In this document: piece after piece, positions 34,001-42,304 of the stretch | How positions within the stretch are numbered: the first letter of the stretch is position 1 | Layout: each line of letters begins with the position of its first letter | From: Streptomyces antioxidans | GTDB lineage: Bacteria; Actinomycetota; Actinomycetes; Streptomycetales; Streptomycetaceae | Reading direction: 5' to 3' | DNA: 64,000 nt | Assembly: GCF_000968685.2 (NCBI RefSeq) | Contig: NZ_LAKD02000058.1 | Coordinates: 101,225-165,224 of the forward strand | Translations under genes and position numbers: made by a program | The notes under the pieces: model-generated | What the model was told of the DNA's origin: nothing | What the model saw: only the letters and a program-made list of their open reading frames with translations | Database searches by the model: none

Positions 34001-35221
34001 ATGGCAGTTCACAAGCAGCGCAACGCGCGTCGACTCGGTCTGGCCGTGGCCGCCGTCACCGCCGTCACCGCCGGCGTCTTCGTGGCCGTTCCGGCCGGCG
34101 CCAGCACCACCCAGCCCGCCGAGGGCACCGTCTACGGCACCCAGGCGAAGAACGCCGTGGACGGCAGCTACATCGTCATGCTCAAGGGCGGCAAGAGCGT
34201 CAAGGCCGCCTCGGAGGGCAAGGACCTCGCCCAGCAGTACGGCGGCAAGCTGCGCCGCAGCTACGACTCCGCCATCAACGGCTTCTCGGCCAGCGGGCTG
34301 TCCGACACCGAGGCCAAGCGGCTGGCCGCCGACCCGTCGGTCGCCAAGGTGGTCCAGAACCACCGCTACACCATCAAGGGCACCCAGGAGAACCCGCCGT
34401 CGTGGGGCCTGGACCGGATCGACCAGGAAGACACCGAGGGCGACAAGAAGTACGCCTACCCCGACAGCGCGGGTGAGGGTGTCACCGCGTACGTCATCGA
34501 CACCGGCGTCCGCACCAGCCACAAGGACTTCGACGGCCGCGCCACCTCCGGCTTCGACGCGGTCGACAACGACGACGACGCCGACGACGGCAACGGCCAC
34601 GGTACCCACGTGGCGGGCACCATCGCCGGTACCGAGCACGGTGTCGCCAAGAAGGCCAAGGTCGTCGCGGTGCGCGTGCTGGACGACCAGGGCTCCGGCA
34701 CCACCGAGCAGGTCGTCGCGGGCATCGACTGGGTCACCGAGAACCACGAGGGCCCGTCCGTCGCCAACATGAGCCTGGGCGGCACCCCCGACGAGGCCCT
34801 TGACGCGGCCGTGCAGAAGGCCATCGACTCCGGTGTCACCTTCGGCGTGGCGGCGGGCAACGAGTCGTCCGACGCCAGCCAGAGCTCTCCCGCCCGGGTG
34901 GAGGACGCGATCACGGTCGCCTCCAGCACCGACGCGGACGAGCAGTCCGACTTCTCCAACTACGGCGACGTGGTGGACATCTACGCCCCCGGCTCGGACA
35001 TCACCTCCGACTGGAACACCGACGACGACGCCACCAACACCATCTCCGGCACGTCGATGGCCACCCCGCACGTCGTGGGCGCCGCAGCCGTCTACCTCAG
35101 CGGCCACCAGGACGCCAAGCCCGCCGATGTGGCGAAGGGCCTGACGGACGGCGCGACCGCCGACAAGATCTCCAACCCGGGCGACGGCACGCCCAACAAG
35201 CTGCTGAAGGTGGTCGAGTAA
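34001..35221 (+). CDS. Secreted subtilisin-like serine protease (S8)
   Basis: 406 residues from ATG 34001 with GAGGAGG upstream. It has a signal peptide (residues 1-34, ending PAGAS), an I9 inhibitor propeptide (SYIVMLKGG to KVVQNHRYTI, about 56-125) and the catalytic domain. The catalytic triad is D167 (YVIDTGV), H200 (GNGHGTHVAGT) and S352 (SGTSMATPHVVG), with oxyanion-hole N287 (VAAGNES). It resembles proteinase K/aqualysin-type extracellular proteases of Streptomyces and lacks a C-terminal domain. The acidic DNDDDADDGNG insert could bind calcium. A terminator follows. Confidence 0.95.
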   Translation: MAVHKQRNARRLGLAVAAVTAVTAGVFVAVPAGASTTQPAEGTVYGTQAKNAVDGSYIVMLKGGKSVKAASEGKDLAQQYGGKLRRSYDSAINGFSASGLSDTEAKRLAADPSVAKVVQNHRYTIKGTQENPPSWGLDRIDQEDTEGDKKYAYPDSAGEGVTAYVIDTGVRTSHKDFDGRATSGFDAVDNDDDADDGNGHGTHVAGTIAGTEHGVAKKAKVVAVRVLDDQGSGTTEQVVAGIDWVTENHEGPSVANMSLGGTPDEALDAAVQKAIDSGVTFGVAAGNESSDASQSSPARVEDAITVASSTDADEQSDFSNYGDVVDIYAPGSDITSDWNTDDDATNTISGTSMATPHVVGAAAVYLSGHQDAKPADVAKGLTDGATADKISNPGDGTPNKLLKVVE

Positions 35222-35271
35222 GGCCAGGCCCTCCAGGGCCTCCTAGGTTCCTACGGGTGAAGTGATCGGTC

Positions 35272-35316
35272 CCAGGGGCGCAGCCGGGTGGCGAGACCAA
35301 CCGGCTGCGCCCTTGG
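35272..35316 (+). terminator. Terminator of the protease gene
   Basis: CCAGGGGCGCAGCCGG (35272-35287) and CCGGCTGCGCCCTTGG (35301-35316) form a 16-bp stem with one G-U pair and a 13-nt loop. Confidence 0.75.
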
Positions 35317-35348
35317 GCGTTCCCGTCCCCCGTGCCACGCTGAGCGGC

Positions 35349-35672
35349 ATGAACCTCACGGACGGATACACATCTGCAGCGGTCGAGAACGCCCCGGTGA
35401 AGGAGCTCTTCCCCGGCATCCGGCTGCGCCCCCTGTGGACCGGTGACAACGGTGCGAAGGCGCATGTCCTGGAGATGGACCCCGGCACCTCATGGGAGGG
35501 CCTGGACGTCCATGAACCGGGCCCCGAGGAGGTCTTCGTGGTCTCCGGCACGTTCAACGACGGCGCCCATGACTATCCCGCCGGGACCTTCGTCCACGCC
35601 CCCGCGGGCTCCTCCCACATCCCCCAGACCACCACGGGCTGCACACTCTTCGTCTTCTACCCGGAGGGCTAG
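35349..35672 (+). CDS. Small cupin-domain protein
   Basis: 107 residues from ATG 35349. It is a single beta-barrel cupin of the ChrR/anti-sigma-like type: AHVLEMDPGTSWEGLDVHEP, EEVFVVSGTFNDGAHDYPAG and GTFVHAPAGSSHIPQT. His and Glu residues (DVHEPGPEE, SSH) could bind a metal. The function is not known; small cupins may be metal sensors or sugar isomerases. It is convergent with the Uma2 gene, 9 nt away. Confidence 0.85.
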   Translation: MNLTDGYTSAAVENAPVKELFPGIRLRPLWTGDNGAKAHVLEMDPGTSWEGLDVHEPGPEEVFVVSGTFNDGAHDYPAGTFVHAPAGSSHIPQTTTGCTLFVFYPEG

Positions 35673-35681
35673 CTCCGGCCG

Positions 35682-36269
35682 TCAGCCCTCCAGCTCCCGG
35701 CGCACGGCGTCGAGATCCAGGTCGACGGTGAACACTCCGGCGACATCGACGGACTGCTTCTCCGTGACCGTGGCCACCTCGCGGTAGGTGGCCCCGTCCA
35801 ACTCGTGCACCACCACACGCACATCCGGTTCCAGCTCGACGCGCCAAAAGGCGGGCACCTTCGCCTGGGCGTAGAGCACGGGCTTGAGGACGCGGTCGGC
35901 GGCCCGGTTGGACGGTGACACGATCTCCCCCAGAAGCACCGCCGCCTCGAGTGGCACGGTCAGCGTGCCACGTGGAGCGGCGGCCCGGTCGACCACGGCG
36001 ATGTCGGAAATGAACAGTCTGGATTCCCCCGTCACATTCACCGCTTCGCCGGAGCGGAACGGCGCGCCTGACCGGGCCAGGGCGGCCTTGATCTGACTGT
36101 GCAATTCAGAGGACACGGTCTGGTGGTCCCAGTCGGGCGCGGGGGACATCATGAGGACACCGTCCACAAGCTCGAAGCGGGCGCGTGCCGGATGCTCCGG
36201 GAGTGCAAGGACGTCCTCTACCGTCCAGGGGCGTTCGTGATCGTCGACTCGCGTCTCAGCGACGCTCAT
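35682..36269 (-). CDS. Uma2-family restriction-endonuclease-like protein
   Basis: 195 residues from the ATG of MSVAETRVDDHERPW; longer starts are rejected. Uma2 proteins have a PD-(D/E)xK fold: FELVDGVLMMSPAPDWDHQ, LFISDIAVVDRAA (metal-binding Asp) and VLLGEIVSPSNRAADRVLK (Glu of the active site). Streptomyces genomes hold many paralogues; their role is unsettled, possibly genome defence or a mobile-element remnant. No partner gene is linked. Confidence 0.88.
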   Translation of the reverse strand: MSVAETRVDDHERPWTVEDVLALPEHPARARFELVDGVLMMSPAPDWDHQTVSSELHSQIKAALARSGAPFRSGEAVNVTGESRLFISDIAVVDRAAAPRGTLTVPLEAAVLLGEIVSPSNRAADRVLKPVLYAQAKVPAFWRVELEPDVRVVVHELDGATYREVATVTEKQSVDVAGVFTVDLDLDAVRRELEG

Positions 36270-36407
36270 GATCGTCACCACCGCCTCCTCGTGTGTTCCT
36301 CGGCTCCAGCATGGCACGCAGGCTCTGACACCTGCCGACACTTCCGGCTCGAGCCGTGGGACGTGCCCAGAGGCACCGAACATCACCCACAGGAGTGAGT
36401 CGAACAC

Positions 36408-36494
36408 TCAGCGACGGCGGGCGCGGCCTGCGGCAAGCTCAACGCAGTCCTTGGTTTCGCCGGGCCCGGAGAACGACGGCTTCCGCCAGGTCAT
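36408..36494 (-). pseudogene. Truncated DUF397 gene
   Basis: A 28-codon ORF beginning MTWRKPSFSGPG and continuing CVELAAGRARRR. The WRKxSxSG and CVELA portions match the DUF397 opening, but the second half (the VRDS and FxxAVKAG parts) is replaced by a basic run and a stop. Full-length DUF397 proteins are about 60-70 residues; one lies at 37377-37580. It is probably a decayed copy. Confidence 0.6.
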
Positions 36495-36519
36495 CGGCTC
36501 TGGCCGCCTGCGCGAGGCT

Positions 36520-37257
36520 CTACCACGGCACGATGCCCTGGTCGTTGAAGAAGCCACCGGTGGGGCCGTCGTCGGTCAGCGTGGCGAGATCGACGATGAC
36601 GCGCGCTCCTTCGGCGACCGTGCGGGTGCCCCGGTGGTTGGTCATGTCCGTAGCGGTGTAGCCGGGCGTCGCCGAATTGATCTTGATGTGCGAGAGTGCG
36701 TCGCTGTCGCCGAACGCCTTGGCGTACTGGATCGTGAGCATGTTCAGCGCCGCCTTTGACGAGGAGTAGGCCATCCGCAGGTCGGCGTCGCCGCCGAAGT
36801 CGGTGCCGCCACTGGTCAACGACAGCGACGCGGTGGTGCTCGAGACATTGACGATGCGCGGCGCCGCGGACTTGCTCAGCAGGGGCAGCATGGCGTGGAT
36901 CACGGTGACCACGCCGAAGACATTGACCTCGTAGTTCTGCCGCATCTCGGCGGTGGTGGTGCGCTCGGCGCGCTGATCGATGACCGTTCCCGCGTTGTTG
37001 ACCAGTACGTCCAGCCGCCCATACTCGGCGTCCAGCGCGTCGGCGACCTCCTGGACGCTGTCGGCGTCGGTCACATCGAGCCGCACCGGGATCGGCTTGG
37101 TGCCCGCCGCGGCCAACTCCGCGGCGGCGGCCTCGCCGCGCTCCGCATCACGGCTCGCCAGCACCACGGTGGCCCCGCGCGCGGCGAGCTGGCGCGCCGT
37201 CTCCTTTCCCAGTCCCTTGTTCGCTCCCGTCACCAGTGCCACGGGGTGAGCGGTCAC
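36520..37257 (-). CDS. SDR-family NAD(P)-dependent oxidoreductase
   Basis: 245 residues from a GTG start with GGGAGG upstream. It is a classical SDR: cofactor motif TGANKGLG (about 10-17), NNAG (LDVLVNNAGT), catalytic Ser in NVSSTTASLSL and YSSSK, with PGYTATDM after. The R in LASRDAERG suggests NADPH preference. It most resembles short carbonyl reductases of broad specificity; substrate unknown. It is separated from the upstream DUF397/XRE operon by a hairpin. Confidence 0.92.
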   Translation of the reverse strand: MTAHPVALVTGANKGLGKETARQLAARGATVVLASRDAERGEAAAAELAAAGTKPIPVRLDVTDADSVQEVADALDAEYGRLDVLVNNAGTVIDQRAERTTTAEMRQNYEVNVFGVVTVIHAMLPLLSKSAAPRIVNVSSTTASLSLTSGGTDFGGDADLRMAYSSSKAALNMLTIQYAKAFGDSDALSHIKINSATPGYTATDMTNHRGTRTVAEGARVIVDLATLTDDGPTGGFFNDQGIVPW

Positions 37258-37280
37258 AGCAGGACACCTCCCTCATCGTC

Positions 37281-37300
37281 TGGAGGCCGGGCGGCCTCCA
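37281..37300 (-). terminator. Hairpin after the XRE-DUF397 operon
   Basis: TGGAGGCC (37281-37288) and GGCCTCCA (37293-37300) form a perfect 8-bp stem with a GGGC loop, between the DUF397 stop and the SDR start. Confidence 0.55.
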
Positions 37301-37376
37301 CGGTGATTACCGGGTGGACGACCTCCTGCTGGCAATGCTCCACGGAGTCGTCCGACTAGGCGAACGCTGAACCGTG

Positions 37377-37580
37377 CTACCGCCCGAGGTGGTCCAGCGT
37401 CCCCGCCTTGACGGCGCGTATGAAGGTTCTGAGTCGGCCCGAGGTGGTGGTGAGGGTGTCGGCGGGGGTGTCGCTTTCCCGAAGCTTGATCTTGCCGTCG
37501 ACGGGGAGGAGTTCGATGCAGTGGTTGTCCTCTCCGTTACCGGAGAACGAAGACTTGCGCCACTTGGCCGGGCTCGACAT
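37377..37580 (-). CDS. DUF397 domain protein
   Basis: 67 residues, MSSPAKWRKSSFSGNG, HCIELLPVDGKIKLRESDTP, FIRAVKAGTLDHLGR. It is the usual small partner of the XRE regulators found next to it. A start at 37595 would overlap the XRE stop as ATGA and add MREVT; the 37580 start has GAGAGGT about 4 nt upstream. In related pairs the small protein counters or assists the DNA-binding protein during development or antibiotic regulation. Confidence 0.92.
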   Translation of the reverse strand: MSSPAKWRKSSFSGNGEDNHCIELLPVDGKIKLRESDTPADTLTTTSGRLRTFIRAVKAGTLDHLGR

Positions 37581-37591
37581 GGTGACCTCTC

Positions 37592-38440
37592 TCATATGTC
37601 TTGCGCGATGCGGTGGATGAAGTCCCGAGACGCCCCTACCGGGAGGGAAGAAGCCTCGGCCTTGTCTAGGAGTGCGCGGTATCTCGTGAGCTCTGACTCC
37701 GCGTCCATCCAGAACGAGCCGTGCATGGCATCGATCTGTGCGGTGTCGAGCTTGGGAACGGGCCCGCCGACGTAGAGCATGGAGTTTCCGGCTCCGCCGA
37801 AGCCGTCCACATCGAAAGGGATCACCCTGACGGTGACGTTCGGGCGCTCCGACTGCTCCAGGATGGCGGCGAGTTGCTCGCGTGCGACCTTTCGGTCGGC
37901 TACGCGTGTGCGCAGGACACTTTCGTGAACCAGCGCCGAGAACGCGATCGCCGAGTCCTGGGACAGTACCTCCCGCCGCCGTACGCGGAAGGAGACCAGC
38001 GTGTCGAGATGCTGTGGCGGCAGCGGAGGAACGGCGTATGCCATGAGCGCCCGGATGTATGCCTCGGTCTGCAGCAGTCCCGGAACGTAGGAGGCTTGGA
38101 GCATGCGCATGTGGGTTGCGTGGTGTTCCAACTCGGCAAGGTCCAGTGCGCCATGCGCGAGGAGGCCCCGGTACTCCTCCCACCACCCCTTGCCGCGCTC
38201 ACCGGCCATGGCGACCAGTGAGTCGATCAGCGCGGTGTCGAAGCAAGCGTATTGAGAGGCCATATAGCGCAGTCGCGCCTCGCTGATACCGGCCTTTCCC
38301 GCTTCGACCTGACTCATCTGGATGGGGTTCGTACCGATCAGCTCGGCCGCCCGGCGGGCGGTCACACCAGCCGCGTCGCGCATCTTGCGCAGCTCAGTAC
38401 CGAGTCGGCGCTGTCGTGCTGTGGGCTGACTTCTCGGCAT
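37592..38440 (-). CDS. XRE-family regulator with DUF5753 domain
   Basis: 282 residues from the ATG of MPRSQPTARQRRLG. An N-terminal helix-turn-helix (LRKMRDAAGVTARRAAELIG, SQVEAGKAGISEARL, about 15-60) is followed by the DUF5753 (Scr1-like) domain (QASYVPGLLQTEAYIRALM, RVIPFDVDGFGGAGNSM). It forms an operon with the DUF397 gene by overlap. It is divergent from a small gene, and the region between carries a perfect inverted repeat that could be its operator. Confidence 0.93.
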   Translation of the reverse strand: MPRSQPTARQRRLGTELRKMRDAAGVTARRAAELIGTNPIQMSQVEAGKAGISEARLRYMASQYACFDTALIDSLVAMAGERGKGWWEEYRGLLAHGALDLAELEHHATHMRMLQASYVPGLLQTEAYIRALMAYAVPPLPPQHLDTLVSFRVRRREVLSQDSAIAFSALVHESVLRTRVADRKVAREQLAAILEQSERPNVTVRVIPFDVDGFGGAGNSMLYVGGPVPKLDTAQIDAMHGSFWMDAESELTRYRALLDKAEASSLPVGASRDFIHRIAQDI

Positions 38441-38515
38441 GCTCTCTTCTCCTCCAGGCTGTTGGGCAGTCTGCCGTGCGCCGCGACGCAGGTCCAACGC
38501 CCCGTAGCCGCCAGC

Positions 38516-38541
38516 ATAAGGTTGCCTCAACATAACCTTAT
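38516..38541. promoter_or_regulatory. Perfect inverted repeat between XRE regulator and 38634 gene
   Basis: ATAAGGTT (38516-38523) and AACCTTAT (38534-38541), separated by 10 bp, centre to centre about two half-turns. It is A/T-rich for this genome and lies 76 bp upstream of the regulator and 93 bp upstream of the divergent gene. Confidence 0.5.
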
Positions 38542-38633
38542 GCTCTACCGTGAGTGATGCGTTCATCACGTAGTGATGGTCGGTCGGCCGGAAGCGTATC
38601 CGCCCCTTCATGCCTGCTCTCTCGGAGGCCCAC

Positions 38634-38963
38634 ATGCTGACACCGCACTCCCCAGAACCCTTCGACAAGGAACTCTGCGAACTCGTCCTCGCCATCGCGC
38701 CCAGAATCTTCGCCGTTGTCCAGGAGTGCGAGGTGCGGCCCGGGCTGAAGGACGGGTGTGTCGCCGCGTGGGGGATGGCCTTCCACGAGGGTCCCGTTCA
38801 CGTGATCGCGGCCGACGGCACCGGCCAGATGGTGCTCAACTCGCCGGAGCGGGCCCTTCGATGGTTCACCCGCGGTGGCAGCGATGAGGGCGGCTTGACG
38901 GCGAGGCTGGTGTGGCTCAGCCGCGCGGGAAGCGCCGCTTTCGACCACGCCGAGGCCGCCTGA
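38634..38963 (+). CDS. Hypothetical protein divergent from XRE regulator
   Basis: 109 residues from ATG 38634; GGAGG lies about 6 nt upstream. FDKELCELVLAIAPRIFAVV, GCVAAWGMAFHEGPVHVIAA and RALRWFTRGGSDEGG are not recognised as a named family; similar small proteins commonly sit opposite XRE/DUF397 pairs in Streptomyces. It is cytoplasmic. The nitroreductase-like gene follows 33 nt later. Confidence 0.7.
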   Translation: MLTPHSPEPFDKELCELVLAIAPRIFAVVQECEVRPGLKDGCVAAWGMAFHEGPVHVIAADGTGQMVLNSPERALRWFTRGGSDEGGLTARLVWLSRAGSAAFDHAEAA

Positions 38964-38996
38964 GCGTTCTCGCCCGGCGTGTGCTTGTCTGGGCTG

Positions 38997-39629
38997 ATGA
39001 CACAGCGGGAAGTGCCTCTGCAGCCTGTTCGGTCCACGCCGTCGACGGGCGGTCTGGCATCCTTGCTGATGCGGCGGCGCAGCACACGCGACTTCGGGCA
39101 CCGGCCCCTCAGCATCGAGCAGGTCGCGCTCATGGCATGGGCGGCGCAGGGACGGACCACCGGTGAGCGCCGCTCATGCCCGTCGGCGCACGCGTTGTAC
39201 CCACTGACGCTCACCGTGATCGCGGGCAATGTCGACGGTCTGGCCGCCGGGGCCTACCGGTACGACGCCGAGCGGGACGTGCTGACGCTGGTGGCCGAGG
39301 GCGACCACCGCGACCCGGTCGCCGGGACCACCCTCGTCGACCACGCCTGGCTCCGTGAGGCGGCGGCCCTGCTGCTGCTCAGTGGTGACGTGGAGGCGGC
39401 TGCGCGGCACTTCGCCGATCAGCCGCCGCTGGGGCGGCGGGGTGAGCGGTATGTGTGGCTGGAGGCCGGACACGCCAGCCAGAACGTCTACCTCCAGGCC
39501 ACCGAGGCCGGTCTGGGGGCCGTGCTCGTCGCCGGGTTTGACGACGACCGGCTCCTTGGGCTCAGCCCCGCGGTCGTTCCGTCCGGTCAGCACCCCCTGG
39601 GGCTGCTCGGCGTCGGCCATCCGGCGTGA
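38997..39629 (+). CDS. SagB/ThcOx-type FMN-dependent dehydrogenase
   Basis: 210 residues from ATG 38997. SLLMRRRSTRDFG, PLSIEQVALMAWAAQG, CPSAHALYPLTLTV, LVDHAWLREAAALLLLSG and WLEAGHASQNVYLQATEAG match the SagB nitroreductase subfamily. Such enzymes dehydrogenate azolines in peptide antibiotics, but many occur without precursor peptides. No cyclodehydratase or leader peptide is present, so a link with peptide modification is not supported. Confidence 0.85.
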   Translation: MTQREVPLQPVRSTPSTGGLASLLMRRRSTRDFGHRPLSIEQVALMAWAAQGRTTGERRSCPSAHALYPLTLTVIAGNVDGLAAGAYRYDAERDVLTLVAEGDHRDPVAGTTLVDHAWLREAAALLLLSGDVEAAARHFADQPPLGRRGERYVWLEAGHASQNVYLQATEAGLGAVLVAGFDDDRLLGLSPAVVPSGQHPLGLLGVGHPA

Positions 39630-39654
39630 ACATCACGGATGAGCGGCTGGAGTG

Positions 39655-40407
39655 TTACGCCGTCAGCAGGGCCGGGGGCGCCATACGGGCCTCGTCGTAG
39701 CGGGTGAGCAGCAGGCGGGCCAGTTCCGGGGCGGGGCCAAGGACCGGGGCCAGGAGGTCGGCGGACGCGGCCTCGGCGCCGTGGGCGATGCGGTCGGGGA
39801 GGCGTCCGGGGGCGATGACGTAGGGGGCCACGGCCACCCGGGGGACGCCCTCCGCGCGCAGGGCGCGGACCGCGTCCTCGGTACGGGGAAGAGAGGCGGA
39901 GGCGAACGCGGGTCGCACGGCACACCATCCGGTGTGCCGCCACTCCCGCGCGATTTCAGCGATCACCGCGATCGCCTCCGGGTCGGTGGACCCCGCCGAG
40001 GCCAGGACGACCCCGGTCGAGGAGCGGTCGGCGGGGCACAGCCCCGCCTCGTGCAGACGGCGTTCCAGGGCGTCCACGAGCAGCGGGGAGGGGCCAAGGA
40101 CCTCGGCCTGGCGGACGGCCAGGCGCGGGTGGCGGGCCGTGGACTCGCGCAGCACCGCAGGGATGTCGGTCTTCGCGTGGAAGGCGCGGGTCAGCAGCAG
40201 CGGGAGGGCGATCACCTCGGTGGCGTCCTCCGCGGTGAGACGGGCCAGCACCTGCGGTACGCGCGGCGCGTTGAACTCCAGGAACGCGGCCTCCACCCGC
40301 AGCCCCGGCCGCAGCGACCGCACCCGCGCGCGCAGCGCGTCGACGGTCGCCGCATGGCGGGGGTCGCGGCTGCCGTGGGCGATGATCAGCAGGGTCGGGG
40401 CAGACAT
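39655..40407 (-). CDS. CbiX/SirB-type sirohydrochlorin chelatase
   Basis: 250 residues, two repeated halves as in long CbiX proteins. The first has IIAHGSRDPRH (H11) and ALPLLLTRAFHAKTDIP (H about 76), the metal-coordinating His pair. It inserts iron (or cobalt) into sirohydrochlorin. It is last gene of the leftward sulfur operon, 40 nt after the permease, and the iron product, siroheme, is the cofactor of Sir in the same operon. That supports a ferrochelatase role. Confidence 0.88.
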   Translation of the reverse strand: MSAPTLLIIAHGSRDPRHAATVDALRARVRSLRPGLRVEAAFLEFNAPRVPQVLARLTAEDATEVIALPLLLTRAFHAKTDIPAVLRESTARHPRLAVRQAEVLGPSPLLVDALERRLHEAGLCPADRSSTGVVLASAGSTDPEAIAVIAEIAREWRHTGWCAVRPAFASASLPRTEDAVRALRAEGVPRVAVAPYVIAPGRLPDRIAHGAEAASADLLAPVLGPAPELARLLLTRYDEARMAPPALLTA

Positions 40408-40447
40408 GGTGACGTTCCGTTCCGTGGCTTTCCGTTCGGTGTTACGT

Positions 40448-41422
40448 TCAGTGCGCGCTCGCCAGCAGTCCGCGGCTGCGCAGCACCCGGCGTTCGATCG
40501 GGGCGAAGATCAGCAGCTCGATGGCGATGCCGACGACGAGGATCAGGAGGATGCCCAGGAGCACCCCCGCCATATCGGAGTTGTTGCGCTGGTTCTCCAG
40601 GTACTGGCCGAGCCCCAGGCCCAGGTCCGGGGACTTGGCGATGATCTCCGCGGCCATCAGCGAGCGCCAGGAGAAGGCCCAGCCCTGCTTGAGCCCGGCG
40701 ACGTAACCCGGGAGCGCGGCGGGCAGCAGGATGTGCCGGGCGCTGACCAGGCCGCGGGCGCCGAGGGTGCGCCCGGCGCGCAGGAAGAGCGGGGGCACCT
40801 GGTCGATACCGGCCACCAGCCCGTTGGCGATGGAGGGGACCGCGCCCAGCAGGATGACGGTGTACATCATCTGGTCGTTCAGGCCCAGCCAGATCACCGC
40901 GGGCGGCACCCAGGCCACCGACGGCAGCGACTGCAGCCCGGAGAGGATCGGGCCGAGCCCGGCGCGGATGAACTTCACCCGGGCGACGACCAGACCCAGC
41001 GGGGTGGCGATCGCCAGCGCGATGAGGAAGCCGAACAGACCGCGCGAGACGCTGGTCCAGATGATGTCGAGGAGTTCGCCCCGCAGCCACAGCTCGCGCA
41101 GCGAGTCCCAGACCAGCCCCGGGTCGGGGAGCTTGTAGTCGGGGGTGACCTCCGCCAGGACCAGCACCTTCCACAGGGCCAGGACGAAGACGACGGCCAC
41201 GATGGGCGGCAGCACCTTCTGGACCAGGACCTCGGTGGGGGAGACCCGCTTGGTCTGCACCGCGTCCAGGGCGTCCAGACCGGCCTCCAGGCCCGCCAGG
41301 TCCTGCCCCGGATGCCCCGCGCCCGCCGTGGTCGCGGACTTCTCCACGGACTTCTCCATCGGCTGCTTCCCGCCGTCGGCTTCCCCGACCTCGGCGCCGC
41401 GGGTGGTCTTACTGCTGGCCAT
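40448..41422 (-). CDS. Sulfonate-type ABC transporter permease (SsuC-like)
   Basis: 324 residues from the ATG of MASSKTTRGAEVGEADG. A 70-residue hydrophilic N-terminus precedes six membrane segments. The EAA-like loop is RAGRTLGARGLVSARHILL, and the C-terminus KQGWAFSWRSLMAAEII is typical of SsuC/TauC. The start overlaps the ATPase stop by 14 nt. It works with the ATPase and binding protein to import an organosulfur compound; sulfonate is inferred from family and operon. Confidence 0.9.
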   Translation of the reverse strand: MASSKTTRGAEVGEADGGKQPMEKSVEKSATTAGAGHPGQDLAGLEAGLDALDAVQTKRVSPTEVLVQKVLPPIVAVVFVLALWKVLVLAEVTPDYKLPDPGLVWDSLRELWLRGELLDIIWTSVSRGLFGFLIALAIATPLGLVVARVKFIRAGLGPILSGLQSLPSVAWVPPAVIWLGLNDQMMYTVILLGAVPSIANGLVAGIDQVPPLFLRAGRTLGARGLVSARHILLPAALPGYVAGLKQGWAFSWRSLMAAEIIAKSPDLGLGLGQYLENQRNNSDMAGVLLGILLILVVGIAIELLIFAPIERRVLRSRGLLASAH

Positions 41423-42230
41423 GGCGGCGGATCTCCCCACGCAGTTCTTCGGTGATCTCAACGGACAGGTCGGCGACGGCCGCGTCCTCGATGCGGCGCG
41501 GCTGCGGAATGTCCACCTCCCACTCGCGGACGATCCGTCCGGGCCGGGAGGACAGCAGCACCACGCGCTCGGCCAGCCGGACGGCCTCGCGGACGTTGTG
41601 GGTCACGAACAGCACCGAGACGCCGGTCTCGCTCCAGATCCGGGTCAGCTCCTCGTGCAGCACATCGCGGGTGATGGCGTCGAGCGCCGCGAACGGCTCG
41701 TCCATCAGCAGCACACGGGAGTCCTGCGCCAGCGCGCGGGCCAGCGCCACCCGCTGCCGCATCCCGCCGGAGAGCTCGTGCACCCGCTTGCCGTGGGCGC
41801 CGCTGAGCCGCACCAGCTCCAGCAGTCGCTCGGCGCGCGGCCTGCGGTCGGCGCGCGGCACCCCGCGCAGCCGCAGCGCCAGCTCGATGTTCTTCCCCGC
41901 GGTGAGCCACGGGAACAGCGCGTGCTCCTGGAACATCAGGGCCGGTCGCCCGGCCGGGACCTCGATGGCCCCCGAGGACGGCTCGTCCAGGTCGGCGATC
42001 AGATTGAGCAGCGTGGACTTCCCGCAGCCGGAAGCCCCCAGGATGCAGACGAACTCGCCGGGCCGCACCCGGAGGTTGATGTCCTCGAGCACGGGCTGGG
42101 CCGCCCCGGGACGGCCGAAGGCCTTGTGGACATGGGCGATCGAGACGGACCCGGCGGCGCCGGCGGACCCGGGGGAGCCCGCCGCCGCGCTCGCCCGGTC
42201 GTCCTTCTCGGTGGTCAGTGCCGGGGACAT
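41409..42230 (-). CDS. Sulfonate-type ABC transporter ATPase (SsuB-like)
   Basis: 273 residues from the ATG of MSPALTTEKDDRASAAAG. Walker A is GASGCGKST, Q-loop ALMFQEHALFPW, signature LSGGMRQRVALARAL, Walker B VLLMDEPFAALDAI and the H-loop LFVTHNVREA. An Ala/Ser-rich 30-residue N-terminus is variable. It lies 75 nt after the binding-protein gene and overlaps the permease. Confidence 0.93.
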   Translation of the reverse strand: MSPALTTEKDDRASAAAGSPGSAGAAGSVSIAHVHKAFGRPGAAQPVLEDINLRVRPGEFVCILGASGCGKSTLLNLIADLDEPSSGAIEVPAGRPALMFQEHALFPWLTAGKNIELALRLRGVPRADRRPRAERLLELVRLSGAHGKRVHELSGGMRQRVALARALAQDSRVLLMDEPFAALDAITRDVLHEELTRIWSETGVSVLFVTHNVREAVRLAERVVLLSSRPGRIVREWEVDIPQPRRIEDAAVADLSVEITEELRGEIRRHGQQ

Positions 42231-42304
42231 CCGGTCACCTCCTGATGGATGCGTACATGCGGGTACCTGCGCACGCGCGGGGCGCGTACGGGACGGGCGG
42301 GCGG

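Noticed and set aside
38997..39629. SagB-type gene as evidence for an azole peptide cluster
   Set aside because: No cyclodehydratase (SagC/D) or precursor peptide lies nearby.
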